A DNA stretch of 64,000 nt from NCBI RefSeq assembly GCF_900188025.1, contig NZ_FZNO01000018.1, forward strand, positions 49,959-113,958. The letters run 5' to 3'. This DNA is from Blastococcus mobilis (GTDB lineage Bacteria > Actinomycetota > Actinomycetes > Mycobacteriales > Geodermatophilaceae). Shown in pieces: positions 34,807 through 44,095 of the stretch (position 1 is its first letter; each line of letters begins with the position of its first letter). The notes beneath the pieces are model-generated. The model had not been told where the DNA came from. It ran no database searches and saw only the letters and a program-made list of their open reading frames with translations. A program made the translations under genes and the position numbers.

Positions 34807-37100
34807 GCACCGAGGCCGGTACCCGGACGACGACCACCACCCAGCCGTCGGGACGAGTGGGGGACAGTCCGCTGCGGCCCGACGGGACGCTGAAGGTCAC
34901 CGGCGAGTTCGCCTACGCCAGCGACCTGTGGCACGACGACATGGTCTGGGGGGTGACCCTGCGCAGCCCCCACCCCCACGCCCGGATCCGCGGGATCGAC
35001 ATCGCCGAGGCGCTGACCGTGCCCGGTGTGATCGCGGTGCTCACGGCCGACGACGTCCCGGGGGAGAACGCCGTCGGCCTCGAGCACGCCGACCAGCCGG
35101 TCCTGGCGTCGGAGTTCGTCCGGTACGAGGGGGAGCCGGTCGCGCTCGTGGCGGCCGACCATCCCGAGACCGCCCGCCGCGCCGCCCAGCGGATCCACGT
35201 CGAGTACGAGGTCCTGCCCGCGGTCACCGACCCCCGGCGGGCCATGGACGACGACGCGCCGGCTGTCCACCAGCCGGGGAACCTCGTGCGCCACCTGACG
35301 TTGCGCCGCGGCGACCCGGACGCCACCGCGCCGGTCGTCGTCTCCCTCGACTTCGAGGTCGGGATGCAGGACCAGGCGTTCCTGGGGCCGGAGTCCGGTC
35401 TCGCCGTCCCCGCCGAGGACGGCGGTGTCGACCTGTACGTGGCCACCCAGTGGCTGCACGTCGACCAGCGGCAGATGTGCCTCGCTCTGGGCATGCCGAA
35501 GGAGCTGGTGCGGCTGCACCTGGCCGGCGTCGGCGGCGCGTTCGGCGGGCGGGAGGACCTGTCGGTCCACGTCCACGCGTCGATGCTGGCCCTGCGCACC
35601 GGCCGGCCGGTGAAGATGTCCTACGGCCGGGAGGAGTCCTTCTTCGGCCACGTGCACCGGCACCCGGCGTGGATGACCTACGAGTTCGGCGCCGAACGCG
35701 ACGGCACCCTGGTCTACGCCCGGGCCCGGACGGTGCTCGACGGCGGGGCGTACGCGTCCTCGACCGCGGCCGTGGTGGGCAACGCCGGCACGCTGGGGCT
35801 CGGCCCCTACCGGATCCCGAACGTGGCCGTCGACGCCTACGGGGTGTTCACCAACAATCCGCCGTGCGGGGCGATGCGCGGGTTCGGCTGCGTCCAGGCG
35901 GCGTACGCGCACGAGGCGCTGATGGACGAGCTCGCCGAGGCCGTCGGACTGGACCCGGTGGCGATCCGGCAGCTCAACGGCATGCGCGAGGGCGACACCA
36001 ACATCACCGGCCAGGTCATCGACTCCGCGGCTCCGGTCGCCGAACTGTTGCAGATCGTCCGGGACATGCCGATGCCGCCGCCGGCGGACACCTCGGACAT
36101 CCGCTCGCGCCCGGGGGCGGTCGGCAACACCACCCACGGCGAGGGCGTCGTCCGGGGCGTCGGCTACGCGGTCACGTACAAGAACGTCGGCTTCTCCGAG
36201 GGGTTCGACGACTACTCGACCGCCCGTGTCCGCCTGGAGATGACCGGTGGCGAGGCGGTCGCGACGGTGCACACCGCGGCCGCGGAGGTCGGTCAGGGGC
36301 TGATCACCGTCGAGCAGCAGATCTGCCGGACCGAGCTGGGAGTCGAGCGCGTCGTCGTCCACCCGAAGAACACCGCCGTCGGATCCGGCGGTTCGACCTC
36401 GGCGTCCCGGCAGACCTACGTGACCGGGGGAGCGGTGAAGGCCGCCTGCGAGGCCGTACGGGCCGTCGTGCTGGAACGGGCCGCGCTGTCCCTCGGGCGC
36501 CCGGCCAACGAGCTGCGCCTGGACGGCGGAAAGATCGTCGGATCCTCGGGTGAGGTGCTGGTCGGCCTCGGCGAGGTGCTGGGCGAGGACGCGGTCGAGG
36601 AAACGGTCGAGTACCGGCATCGGCCCACCCACGCCATCGACCCGGAGACGGGGCAGGGTGACGCGCACGTGCAGTTCGCCTTCTCCGCCCACCGGGCCGT
36701 CGTGGACGTGGACGTGGAGCTCGGCCTGGTGAAGGTCGTCGCGCTGGACACCGCGCAGGACGTCGGCAAGGCCATCAACCCCGACGCCGTCGTGGGTCAG
36801 ATCCAGGGCGGGTCGGCGCAGGGGATGGGCCTGGCGCTGATGGAGGAGATCGTGGTGACCGACGGCCACGTGCGCAATCCGTCGTTCACCGACTACCTCA
36901 TCCCGACGATCCTCGACATGCCGCCGATGCAGGTGAAGGTCCTGGAGTACGCCGACCCGCACGCGCCCTACGGCGTCCGCGGGGTGGGGGAGCCACCGAC
37001 CATCTCGTCCGGGCCGGCCGTCGCGGCCGCCGTCCGTGCTGCCGCGGGCAAGCCGCTGCGGCGGGTACCGATCCGGCCGGAGCACATCACCGGCACCTGA
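34803..37100 (+). CDS. Xanthine-dehydrogenase-family molybdenum-binding subunit
   Basis: 765 residues from the overlapping ATG 34803. It binds molybdopterin: GVGGAFGGRED at about residue 241, NNPPCGAMRGFGCVQ, a GSGGSTSASRQT loop, and the C-terminal GVGEPPT with the active-site Glu at about residue 727. The CO-dehydrogenase loop AYRCSFR is absent, so it is a xanthine-dehydrogenase-like or other aromatic/heterocycle hydroxylase rather than CO dehydrogenase. Purine oxidation is the likeliest role but the substrate is not proven. No maturation chaperone (XdhC) lies nearby. Confidence 0.9.
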   Translation: MSTEAGTRTTTTTQPSGRVGDSPLRPDGTLKVTGEFAYASDLWHDDMVWGVTLRSPHPHARIRGIDIAEALTVPGVIAVLTADDVPGENAVGLEHADQPVLASEFVRYEGEPVALVAADHPETARRAAQRIHVEYEVLPAVTDPRRAMDDDAPAVHQPGNLVRHLTLRRGDPDATAPVVVSLDFEVGMQDQAFLGPESGLAVPAEDGGVDLYVATQWLHVDQRQMCLALGMPKELVRLHLAGVGGAFGGREDLSVHVHASMLALRTGRPVKMSYGREESFFGHVHRHPAWMTYEFGAERDGTLVYARARTVLDGGAYASSTAAVVGNAGTLGLGPYRIPNVAVDAYGVFTNNPPCGAMRGFGCVQAAYAHEALMDELAEAVGLDPVAIRQLNGMREGDTNITGQVIDSAAPVAELLQIVRDMPMPPPADTSDIRSRPGAVGNTTHGEGVVRGVGYAVTYKNVGFSEGFDDYSTARVRLEMTGGEAVATVHTAAAEVGQGLITVEQQICRTELGVERVVVHPKNTAVGSGGSTSASRQTYVTGGAVKAACEAVRAVVLERAALSLGRPANELRLDGGKIVGSSGEVLVGLGEVLGEDAVEETVEYRHRPTHAIDPETGQGDAHVQFAFSAHRAVVDVDVELGLVKVVALDTAQDVGKAINPDAVVGQIQGGSAQGMGLALMEEIVVTDGHVRNPSFTDYLIPTILDMPPMQVKVLEYADPHAPYGVRGVGEPPTISSGPAVAAAVRAAAGKPLRRVPIRPEHITGT

Positions 37101-37136
37101 CGCTGCGGGTGGCCCGCGCCTGACGCAGAGTGAGGT

Positions 37137-37682
37137 GTGCCTTTCGAACCGGGGTCGCTGACCGTCAGCAGGGTCGACGCGGACACATGGGCGCTCGTCG
37201 ACGAACTGGTGTACCAGGGGTGCCGGGAACGGTTCGTCGTCCCGGCCGGGTACTGCACCGACTTCGCGACGGTGCCCCGGGTGGTCTCGTGGCTGTTCCC
37301 CCGATTCGGCGCGTACACGCTCGCGGCGATCCTGCACGACTGGCTGTGCACCGAGGGCATCCGCTCGGGGGCTGTCACCTCGCGCGAGGCCGACGGCATC
37401 TTCCGGCGGGTGATGCGGGAGAGCGGCGTCCCGGTGCTGCGTCGCTGGCTGATGTGGACGGGTGTGCGCTGGCGGGCACTGTTCGACGCCGAGCGGCGGC
37501 CGGGCTGGCTGGCCAGCGCCCCCGGGGTGCTGGCCATCTCGGCGCTGGCCGCCCCCTTGGTGATTCCTCCCGCGATCGTCATCGCGCCGGCTCTCCTGGC
37601 CTTCGCCGTCGCCGAGCGGCTGGTGGCCCTGGTGGCGCCGACACGGGGGGAGGAGCTCGTCGTCCGGACGCCCTCGAGGTGA
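37137..37682 (+). CDS. DUF1353 protein
   Basis: 181 residues from GTG 37137. The pattern FVVPAGYCTDFATVPRVVSWLFP, followed by AAILHDWLCTEG and SREADGIFRRVMRESGV, is the DUF1353 domain, also seen in phage proteins. The C-terminus has one or two hydrophobic helices (about 130-165). It sits 36 bases after the molybdoenzyme operon and may be read through from it. Confidence 0.82.
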   Translation: MPFEPGSLTVSRVDADTWALVDELVYQGCRERFVVPAGYCTDFATVPRVVSWLFPRFGAYTLAAILHDWLCTEGIRSGAVTSREADGIFRRVMRESGVPVLRRWLMWTGVRWRALFDAERRPGWLASAPGVLAISALAAPLVIPPAIVIAPALLAFAVAERLVALVAPTRGEELVVRTPSR

Positions 37683-37912
37683 CGACGAGGAGGCCGCCGG
37701 AGAGGTCCCGGACCGGTCCATCGCGCCGTTGCCCGTGTGACGGAGGTGCCCTGCGCGATCGTCCGGTTCCTTTCTGTCAGATCGCTCTACCGGAATCGAG
37801 GAGCCGGAGTTAGCCTCCCGGTGCCTCGTCGTTCACTTGCAGCCCCGCCTCCGGACCACTGGGCCAGGGTGAATGGGCGTCGTTCCGGTGAAGGCATCTG
37901 TCAGGAGAATCG

Positions 37913-39637
37913 ATGAACCACACTGCCCTGCGCCGCTTCGCCGCGGGAGCGGCGCTCAGTGCGCTGACCGTCGCCGGCCTCACCGGGGTCGCGCACGCGG
38001 TGCCCGGCACCCCTCCCGGCGGACATCCCGGGGGCGGCCCGATCGACGTCCAGCTGCTGGCCCTCAACGACTTCCACGGCAACCTGGAGGCGCCGAGCGG
38101 TTCGAGCGGCCGCATCCAGACCGGTCCCGACGCCGGTGTCAACCGGGTCGACGCCGGTGGCGCCGAGTACCTTGCCACCCAGCTGCAGCAGCTCGGTGCG
38201 CAGCAGAAGCAGGCAAACACCATCACGGTCGCCGCTGGTGATCTGATCGGCGCCTCGCCGCTGCTGTCGGCGGCCTTCCACGACGAGCCGACCATCGAGT
38301 CGCTCGGCCTGGCCGGCCTGGACTACGCGAGCGTCGGCAACCACGAGTTCGACGAGGGTCCCGAGGAGCTGCTCCGCATCCAGAACGGCGGCTGCCACCC
38401 GGTCGACGGCTGTCTCGACGGCACGCCCTTCGCGGGCGCCGACTTCCAGTACCTCTCGGCCAACGCATTCGTCACCGAGACCGGCGCGCCGCTCCTCGAG
38501 CCGTATGCCATTCACGAGGTGCAAGGCGAGAAGATCGGGTTCATCGGCATGACCCTGGAGGGCACGCCGAGCATCGTCAGCGCCGAGGGCACAGCCGGAC
38601 TCACCTTCGCCGACGAGGTGGCAACCGCAAACCGGTACGCCGCCGATCTCCAGGCACAGGGGGTCCAGGCCATCGTCGTGCTGCTGCACGAAGGCGGTAA
38701 CCAGACCGGCGCGAACGCGTGGGACGTCAACGGCTGCAACGGCCTCACCGGCCCGATCGTCGACATCGCCAACGGCATGAGCGACGCAATCGATGTGGTC
38801 ATCAGCGGCCACACCCACCAGGCCTACAACTGCGAGATCGACAAGAAGCTCGTCACCAGTGCGAGCTCCTTCGGGCGCCTGGTGACCGACATCGACCTGC
38901 GCCTCAACAGGGCAACCGGCGACGTTATCCAGGCGAAGGCGAAGAACGTCATCGTCACCCGGGACGTGGCCAAGGACGCAGCGCAGACCGAGCTGATCAG
39001 CCGCTACCGTGCGGCCCTCGGCCCGGTCGCCAGCAGGGTCGTCGGCTCGACGACGTCGGCGATCACCAGGACTGCCGACGAGTCGGGCGAGTCGCCGCTC
39101 GGCAACCTCATCGCCGACTCGCAGCTTGCTGCGACGGATGACGAGGAGAGGGCGGTCGCCGCGTTCATGAACCCGGGCGGCGTCCGAGCCGATCTGCCTG
39201 CCGGGTCGGTCACCTACGAGCAGGCGTTCACCGTGCAGCCGTTCGCCAACAGCCTGGTGACGCTGGACCTCACGGGCGCACAGCTGTATTGCATGCTGGA
39301 GCAGCAGTACACGGTCGCCAAGATCCTGCAGCCGTCGGGTTCGGTGTCCTACTCCGTCTCCGCCAGCGGTACGACGGCACCGGTGAGCGACCCGTGTGCC
39401 GGCACGCGGATCGTCGACGGCAGCCTCCTGATCGGCGGCGTCCCCGTCGTGGAGGGTCAGACCTACCGGGTCACCGTGAACAATTTCCTCGCCGGCGGCG
39501 GGGACGGCTTCACCGTGCTGCAGGGTGGCACCAACCCGGTCACCGGACCCATCGACCTGGACGCGCTCACCGCGTACCTCGGCGCCAACTCGCCGGTGTC
39601 CCCCCCGGCGCTCGACCGGATCACGACCGTGAGCTGA
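37913..39637 (+). CDS. Secreted 5'-nucleotidase / bifunctional metallophosphatase
   Basis: 574 residues from ATG with AGGAGA at 37902-37907. Signal peptide at about 1-29, ending GVAHA. The calcineurin-type metallophosphatase domain has ALNDFHGN, AAGDLIGASPL, GNHEFDEG and VISGHTHQAYNC. The C-terminal 5'-nucleotidase domain has SPLGNLIADSQL, MNPGGVRADLPAG and VQPFANSLVTLDLTG. It releases phosphate and nucleosides from extracellular nucleotides (UshA/NucA-like). There is no C-terminal anchor, so it is probably secreted free. Confidence 0.92.
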   Translation: MNHTALRRFAAGAALSALTVAGLTGVAHAVPGTPPGGHPGGGPIDVQLLALNDFHGNLEAPSGSSGRIQTGPDAGVNRVDAGGAEYLATQLQQLGAQQKQANTITVAAGDLIGASPLLSAAFHDEPTIESLGLAGLDYASVGNHEFDEGPEELLRIQNGGCHPVDGCLDGTPFAGADFQYLSANAFVTETGAPLLEPYAIHEVQGEKIGFIGMTLEGTPSIVSAEGTAGLTFADEVATANRYAADLQAQGVQAIVVLLHEGGNQTGANAWDVNGCNGLTGPIVDIANGMSDAIDVVISGHTHQAYNCEIDKKLVTSASSFGRLVTDIDLRLNRATGDVIQAKAKNVIVTRDVAKDAAQTELISRYRAALGPVASRVVGSTTSAITRTADESGESPLGNLIADSQLAATDDEERAVAAFMNPGGVRADLPAGSVTYEQAFTVQPFANSLVTLDLTGAQLYCMLEQQYTVAKILQPSGSVSYSVSASGTTAPVSDPCAGTRIVDGSLLIGGVPVVEGQTYRVTVNNFLAGGGDGFTVLQGGTNPVTGPIDLDALTAYLGANSPVSPPALDRITTVS

Positions 39638-39670
39638 ACGGTCCGCGGTGGCACAGCCACCGCCGAGCGC

Positions 39671-39710
39671 GCTGCGGCCCCCGACCTCACCCGAGGTCCG
39701 GGGCCGCAGC
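39671..39710 (+). terminator. Hairpin terminator after the 5'-nucleotidase gene
   Basis: 18-base arms (39671-39688 and 39693-39710) with one mismatch and a 4-base loop, 33 bases after the stop. It separates the gene from the amidotransferase that follows. Confidence 0.75.
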
Positions 39711-39734
39711 CGTCCGCAGACCTAGAATCCGGCC

Positions 39735-40463
39735 GTGCGGCCGTTCCTCCTGCTGTCCTCCCGCGCGGAGGACGTGGCCGCCGACGGCGAGTACGCCGCC
39801 TTCCTCCGGTTCACCGGCCTGCCTCCCGAGCGGCTGCGGCGCATCCGCATGGAGGCCGCCCCCCTGCCCGAGCTGGAGCTCGACGACTACGCGGGGGTGT
39901 TCGTCGGCGGGGGACCGTTCAACTCCAGCGACCCCCCGGAGGTCAAGTCCGAGGTCCAGCACCGGGTCGAGCGCGAGCTGTCCTCGCTCCTCGACGAGAT
40001 CGTGGCGCGGGACTTCCCCTTCTTCGGAGCCTGCTACGGGGTCGGGACGCTCGGTGTGCACCAGGGCGGCGTCATCGACCGCACCTACTCCGAGCCGATC
40101 TCCGCGGTGCGGATCCGGCTCACCGACGCCGGGCGCGCCGACCCCGTGCTCACCGGCATGGCGCCGGAGTTCGACGCGTTCGTCGGGCACAAGGAGGCCT
40201 GCAGCGTGCTGCCGCGCGACGCCGTCCTGCTGGCCAGCTCAGCCGGGTGCCCGGTGCAGATGTTCCGGGTCCAGGAGAACCTCTACGCGACCCAGTTCCA
40301 CCCCGAGCTGGACGTCGACGGGATCGTGACCCGGGTCCACGTCTACCAGCACGCGGGCTACTTCCCACCCTCGGAGATGGAGGCGTTGATAGCCCGCCTG
40401 AGACCGGCACTGGTGTCCGAGCCCGGCCGGATGCTGGCCAACTTCGTGGCGCGCTACGGCTGA
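39735..40463 (+). CDS. Class I glutamine amidotransferase-like protein
   Basis: 242 residues from GTG 39735. Nucleophile Cys100 lies in FFGACYGVGTLG, and the His/Glu pair is in ATQFHPELDVDG. It is a GuaA-N-type stand-alone GATase1. A GHKEACSVLP insertion region is typical of this actinobacterial subgroup. The synthase partner is unknown. It converges with the RiPP operon, whose last gene ends 61 bases away; nothing ties it to that operon. Confidence 0.85.
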   Translation: MRPFLLLSSRAEDVAADGEYAAFLRFTGLPPERLRRIRMEAAPLPELELDDYAGVFVGGGPFNSSDPPEVKSEVQHRVERELSSLLDEIVARDFPFFGACYGVGTLGVHQGGVIDRTYSEPISAVRIRLTDAGRADPVLTGMAPEFDAFVGHKEACSVLPRDAVLLASSAGCPVQMFRVQENLYATQFHPELDVDGIVTRVHVYQHAGYFPPSEMEALIARLRPALVSEPGRMLANFVARYG

Positions 40464-40524
40464 GGGCCGAGTCCGAGGTTCCGGGGGCCCTGACGGTGTA
40501 GGCCGACTCCTCCGTCGGGTGGGC

Positions 40525-41322
40525 TCAGGGTCTGGCGCCCGCGGGCCACGGATCGGCCGGCTCCACCTGGATCCAGCTGGTGGTGTTCTGCGGGCGGTCC
40601 TTGGTCTCGGGCAGATGGAGCAGTCGCAATCGGCGACCGCGCACCAGCTCGACGGCATCGGCGCTCCACAGCCGGCGCATGGCCTCCGGGATCCGCCCCC
40701 GGTTCAGCCAGTGCACGAGCTGCTCGATTGCCAGGAAGGAGCCGACCTCGCTGCCCACCGAGTCGATGAGGATCGACGACGAGGGCGCCATCCTGGGGAG
40801 GAAGTGGGTGAGCAGCCACTGCAGATGATCGGGGCCGTGCAGGAAGTCGGAGAACAGCAGACCGATCGGCCGCTTGGCGAAGGGGTACCCGTCGAAGTGC
40901 CCGGGCTCGTCGAGCCGCATCCGTCGCTCGACGACGATGAGTCGCTGTTCCACGCCGATCATCCTGGCCATGGCACTGAAGTACTCGTCCGGTGACGACG
41001 CCTGCAGGTTCCCGACCCCGGCTCGTGCCACGACGGACAGCACTGTGGACAACATGCGGTCGTCCCCACGCCAGAGGTCGAGGTCGTCGACGGTGTACAC
41101 CTCGCCGAGCCCGTTGCACTCGGCGGCATGCGCCATCCAGAGTGCAGAAACCCCCAGTCCCGTTCCAAGTTCGACGACCGTTTCCGGCTTCTGCATGCGG
41201 ATGATCGAGTAGAGCAGGACCGCCAGGTCCTCCGTCCCGTAGTACGGACCCAGCGCGTCGGCCAGGCGCAGCAGTCGCAGGTGGGCCTCTATCCGGGTCG
41301 GCCGGGCGTCCTGGTTCTCCAC
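40525..41322 (-). CDS. SAM-dependent methyltransferase of the RiPP operon
   Basis: 265 residues from GTG 41322, two bases after the end of the Sir2-like gene. Class I methyltransferase: motif I VVELGTGLGVSALWMA at about 49-64 and later strand motifs including GYPFAKRPIGLLFSDFLHG and SSSILIDSVGSEVGS. The overall shape recalls the O-methyltransferase/CmcI-like group. As the last gene of a five-gene minus-strand operon it probably tailors the peptide or its side chains, which is inference from context. Confidence 0.78.
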   Translation of the reverse strand: MENQDARPTRIEAHLRLLRLADALGPYYGTEDLAVLLYSIIRMQKPETVVELGTGLGVSALWMAHAAECNGLGEVYTVDDLDLWRGDDRMLSTVLSVVARAGVGNLQASSPDEYFSAMARMIGVEQRLIVVERRMRLDEPGHFDGYPFAKRPIGLLFSDFLHGPDHLQWLLTHFLPRMAPSSSILIDSVGSEVGSFLAIEQLVHWLNRGRIPEAMRRLWSADAVELVRGRRLRLLHLPETKDRPQNTTSWIQVEPADPWPAGARP

Positions 41323-41324
41323 GG

Positions 41325-42419
41325 CTACCGGATCGGACCGACGGCGCTGGCCAGATCGGCAGCCAGCGCGGTCAGCACGTCGTCGGCCTCGGCTTGGATC
41401 ACGGCGTCGGCATCGATGCCGGGCGGGGGCCCGGCCGGGTCCACGACGGTGACCCATGCGCCCTGCCGGCGTGCGTGGGCTATGGCCCCGTGCTCGTCCT
41501 CGGAGACACCGACGACCACGAGGCCCCAACCGGAGAGACCTCCGGTCCCGGGGTGCTCCCGGAGCCAAGCGGCCGGGCTCACGACCCGTCGACTTCCGGC
41601 GAGCTGGTGGAGCCGGTCGTGGTTAGTGGTCACCACGGCGCTGATGAACCCTGCCTTCTCGAGATCGGCGAGCGCGCGGTGTGCCGCTGCGGGCCGGGCC
41701 GCCAGGAACCGACGGTGGATCTCCCCGAAATGGGCCGCGGCGGCATACGGCCGATCGATGATCCAGTCGAGTGCGGCGCCCGGGAACGGTTCGTAGAGCG
41801 GAACGGGTGCCAGCGGATCTCCCTCGGACAGCGCCGGCAGACCGGCCGCCACGGAGATGCCTGCACCGGTCAGCACGATGACCCCCCTCGCCGCCCGCAC
41901 CATGTCCACGAGCAGGGCCGTGTCATCGGTGATCACCGGTGTCGACTGACTCCTGCCCCCACCGGTCGGGGTGTCCGAGACGTCGACGACGGGTGCCCGA
42001 CGCGCCGCCTCGGTGACCGCGGGCCACCAGTGATCGGTCAGGAGGACGGCATCCGCCCCGTGGGTGATGACCACGTGCAGCGTGGGTTCCGCGCCGAGGG
42101 TCACCGACCAGACGATCGTCTGGAACTGGTGCCCGGAATCGACCCGCGACCATGTCGACTCGCCGGTCGGGCGCCAGCCGCAGGCCCGGAGCATGACGTC
42201 CACCGCCGAGGTGCGGTCCGCGAGCCGCTCGCGAGCCGGGACCAACGAGCAGCTGGCCACCCAGCCCGCCAGCCGCAGCTGCCCCGCGCGACTCACCGGC
42301 GCATACCCGCAGAACGAGAGAACCCGGTCCCGGCTGCGGAACGTCCAGCCCATGTGCGCGAGATCCCGGGCGTAGCGCATGCTCGCCTCGTCGGTGGGGA
42401 CCCCGCTGAGGGCGATCAC
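41325..42419 (-). CDS. Degenerate Sir2-like NAD-binding protein with unknown N-terminal domain
   Basis: 364 residues. The first ~160 residues match no family I recognise. The second part is a Sir2 (sirtuin) Rossmann domain: VIVLTGAGISVAAGLP (GAGIS at 185-189) and SAVVTTNHDRLHQLAGS (about 260-276). The usual GIPDFR becomes GLPALS, TQNID becomes TTNHD, and neither the catalytic His-Gly nor four zinc cysteines are seen. It may bind or cleave NAD+ without being a classical deacetylase. It overlaps the oxygenase gene upstream by four bases, so it is translationally coupled. Confidence 0.75.
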   Translation of the reverse strand: MIALSGVPTDEASMRYARDLAHMGWTFRSRDRVLSFCGYAPVSRAGQLRLAGWVASCSLVPARERLADRTSAVDVMLRACGWRPTGESTWSRVDSGHQFQTIVWSVTLGAEPTLHVVITHGADAVLLTDHWWPAVTEAARRAPVVDVSDTPTGGGRSQSTPVITDDTALLVDMVRAARGVIVLTGAGISVAAGLPALSEGDPLAPVPLYEPFPGAALDWIIDRPYAAAAHFGEIHRRFLAARPAAAHRALADLEKAGFISAVVTTNHDRLHQLAGSRRVVSPAAWLREHPGTGGLSGWGLVVVGVSEDEHGAIAHARRQGAWVTVVDPAGPPPGIDADAVIQAEADDVLTALAADLASAVGPIR

Positions 42420-44095
42420 GAGCCTCCCGTGGGCGCGGCGGGGGAGAAGGCGTCGAGAACCCGGGTCAGCATGTCCTCCAGGCGCGGCAGGGCCACCTCC
42501 CAGAACTCCGACGGGAAGAATCCCGGCGACAGGGCCAGCGTGACGACCGCGATCCGCTCGCTCAGTGCCCGGTTGGCGGTGAGGACCTCCCCCAGCTGGT
42601 CGATCACCGAGCAGACATCAGGCAGCGTCGTCGCGGCGCCGTGATTCGCCGCGTCGCCGACCCCGAAGCGGTTGCAGAAGAAATCCATGTCGATGTCGAG
42701 CAGCACGGGGCCGTCGGGGGCCAGACCGGCGATGCCGTCCAGTTCTCCACGGGTGTACGTCCCGACGATCCTGGCGCGCTCCCCTGATCCGTTCGGCGAG
42801 ATGACCGGCCGGCAGCCGGACAGGGGGGCGCGCAACGGCTCTTCGTCGAGCCACATCGGGAAGGCACTGGCCCCCGCGTGGTCAGAGTGCCAGGCGTGGT
42901 AGACGTCGCAGTGGCGCAGCCCGTGCAAGAAGGGAGCAATGAAGCTCCCGATGCCGATTCGTCCTGCCGTGATGGCGGCTGACACCGTTCCCGGCGCAGC
43001 GATGTCCACCCGGTCCTGGCCGAGCGGGAGGTCGAAGACCCCGGGCGTCGGTGTGACCGCCAGCGGCGGGGAACCGAGGTCGTCGTGCGAGTCCAGGTGG
43101 ACCAGCAGGGTCGGCTGCGACCCCGGATTGGCCGCCAGCCACTTCGACCACGCCCACAGGGCCCAGTGATGGTCGAGCGACCGCAAGAAGAAGCGGCCGT
43201 TGCTGTGCTGCCGGAGAACGCGGTACTCGGCGCGCAGGGCCGGCGTGATGCCGGTGACCGAGCGCAGCGCCTCGCTGAGGCCCGCATCCAGGTTGGCTCC
43301 CGGCGTCACGGACGGTCGCAACGTGAAGGTCCGGTCCTCGCCTGTCTCCTCCGTGGCGACCGGGTACCTCTCCGGGAACATCTCGAACACGAGCGCGGTC
43401 GCCACGTCTTCGCTGTCAGCCAGGCGCCGTGAGACGGTGATCGAGGGATGCCGGTCACCGGGAGCCGGCGGCTGATCGGGGTTCTTGCGTTCCCAGAACG
43501 AGAACACGACCGAGTACCTGACTCGAGAGCGAACCGTGCTCACCGCATGGAAGGAGGCATCGGACATCGCGAAGCCGACCGCGGTGTTGTGCAGCGGCCG
43601 GAATATTCGGTGGAGATCGGTTCCGTCGGGGCCGTTGAGAAAAACCAGGTGTCCGCCATGACGGTCGTCGTACTCGTGCCCCAGGTGCAGGACCACCCGG
43701 TGCGTCTCATCGCCTGGTCGCGGTGCGTCGTTGTGGACCCCGATACCCTGCCCCGGCTCGAGACGATGAGCGACGACCTTGACCCGGTGCTCGAGGTCGC
43801 AGTCGAAGAGTCGCGCGACGGTGCGTCTGAGCTCGTCCAGAACCACCGGGTCGAACAAGCGCCGCATGTCGCCGGACGGTGCAGAGCGGGCGAGATCCCA
43901 CTCGTACTGCTCGAAGAAGTCGCCGGAATGCAGGATCCACTCGGTGGTGGTCTCCATCGCGCGCAACAGTGCATCCGCGAGCTGTGGTTGCACGAAGGCG
44001 TCGGCCACGCAGTAGAGGAAGGGGGTGCCCCGGATCTCGACGTCGCCGTTGGCGAATCGGTCGCCGGAGAGCTGATCGGGCGCGCCGGTGGTCAT
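42416..44095 (-). CDS. 2OG-Fe(II) oxygenase fused to a UPF0489 domain
   Basis: 559 residues. N-terminal ~200 residues: prolyl-4-hydroxylase-type double-stranded beta helix with iron ligands His121 and Asp123 (GIGVHNDAP) and His183 (ASFHAV), and a 2-oxoglutarate-binding Arg at 191 or 193. Residues about 280-545: UPF0489-like, an arginase-related fold, with metal-type motifs HLDSHDD (333-339) and DIDMDFF (467-473). The first domain could hydroxylate or cross-link the peptide. The second could be a peptidase or amidinohydrolase-like hydrolase. It overlaps the rSAM gene end by four bases. Confidence 0.85.
   Translation of the reverse strand: MTTGAPDQLSGDRFANGDVEIRGTPFLYCVADAFVQPQLADALLRAMETTTEWILHSGDFFEQYEWDLARSAPSGDMRRLFDPVVLDELRRTVARLFDCDLEHRVKVVAHRLEPGQGIGVHNDAPRPGDETHRVVLHLGHEYDDRHGGHLVFLNGPDGTDLHRIFRPLHNTAVGFAMSDASFHAVSTVRSRVRYSVVFSFWERKNPDQPPAPGDRHPSITVSRRLADSEDVATALVFEMFPERYPVATEETGEDRTFTLRPSVTPGANLDAGLSEALRSVTGITPALRAEYRVLRQHSNGRFFLRSLDHHWALWAWSKWLAANPGSQPTLLVHLDSHDDLGSPPLAVTPTPGVFDLPLGQDRVDIAAPGTVSAAITAGRIGIGSFIAPFLHGLRHCDVYHAWHSDHAGASAFPMWLDEEPLRAPLSGCRPVISPNGSGERARIVGTYTRGELDGIAGLAPDGPVLLDIDMDFFCNRFGVGDAANHGAATTLPDVCSVIDQLGEVLTANRALSERIAVVTLALSPGFFPSEFWEVALPRLEDMLTRVLDAFSPAAPTGGS

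Noticed and set aside
34749..37721. Open frame of 990 codons opposite the molybdoenzyme subunit
   Set aside because: Composition is that of a shadow frame, with no domain; the plus-strand gene has all family motifs.
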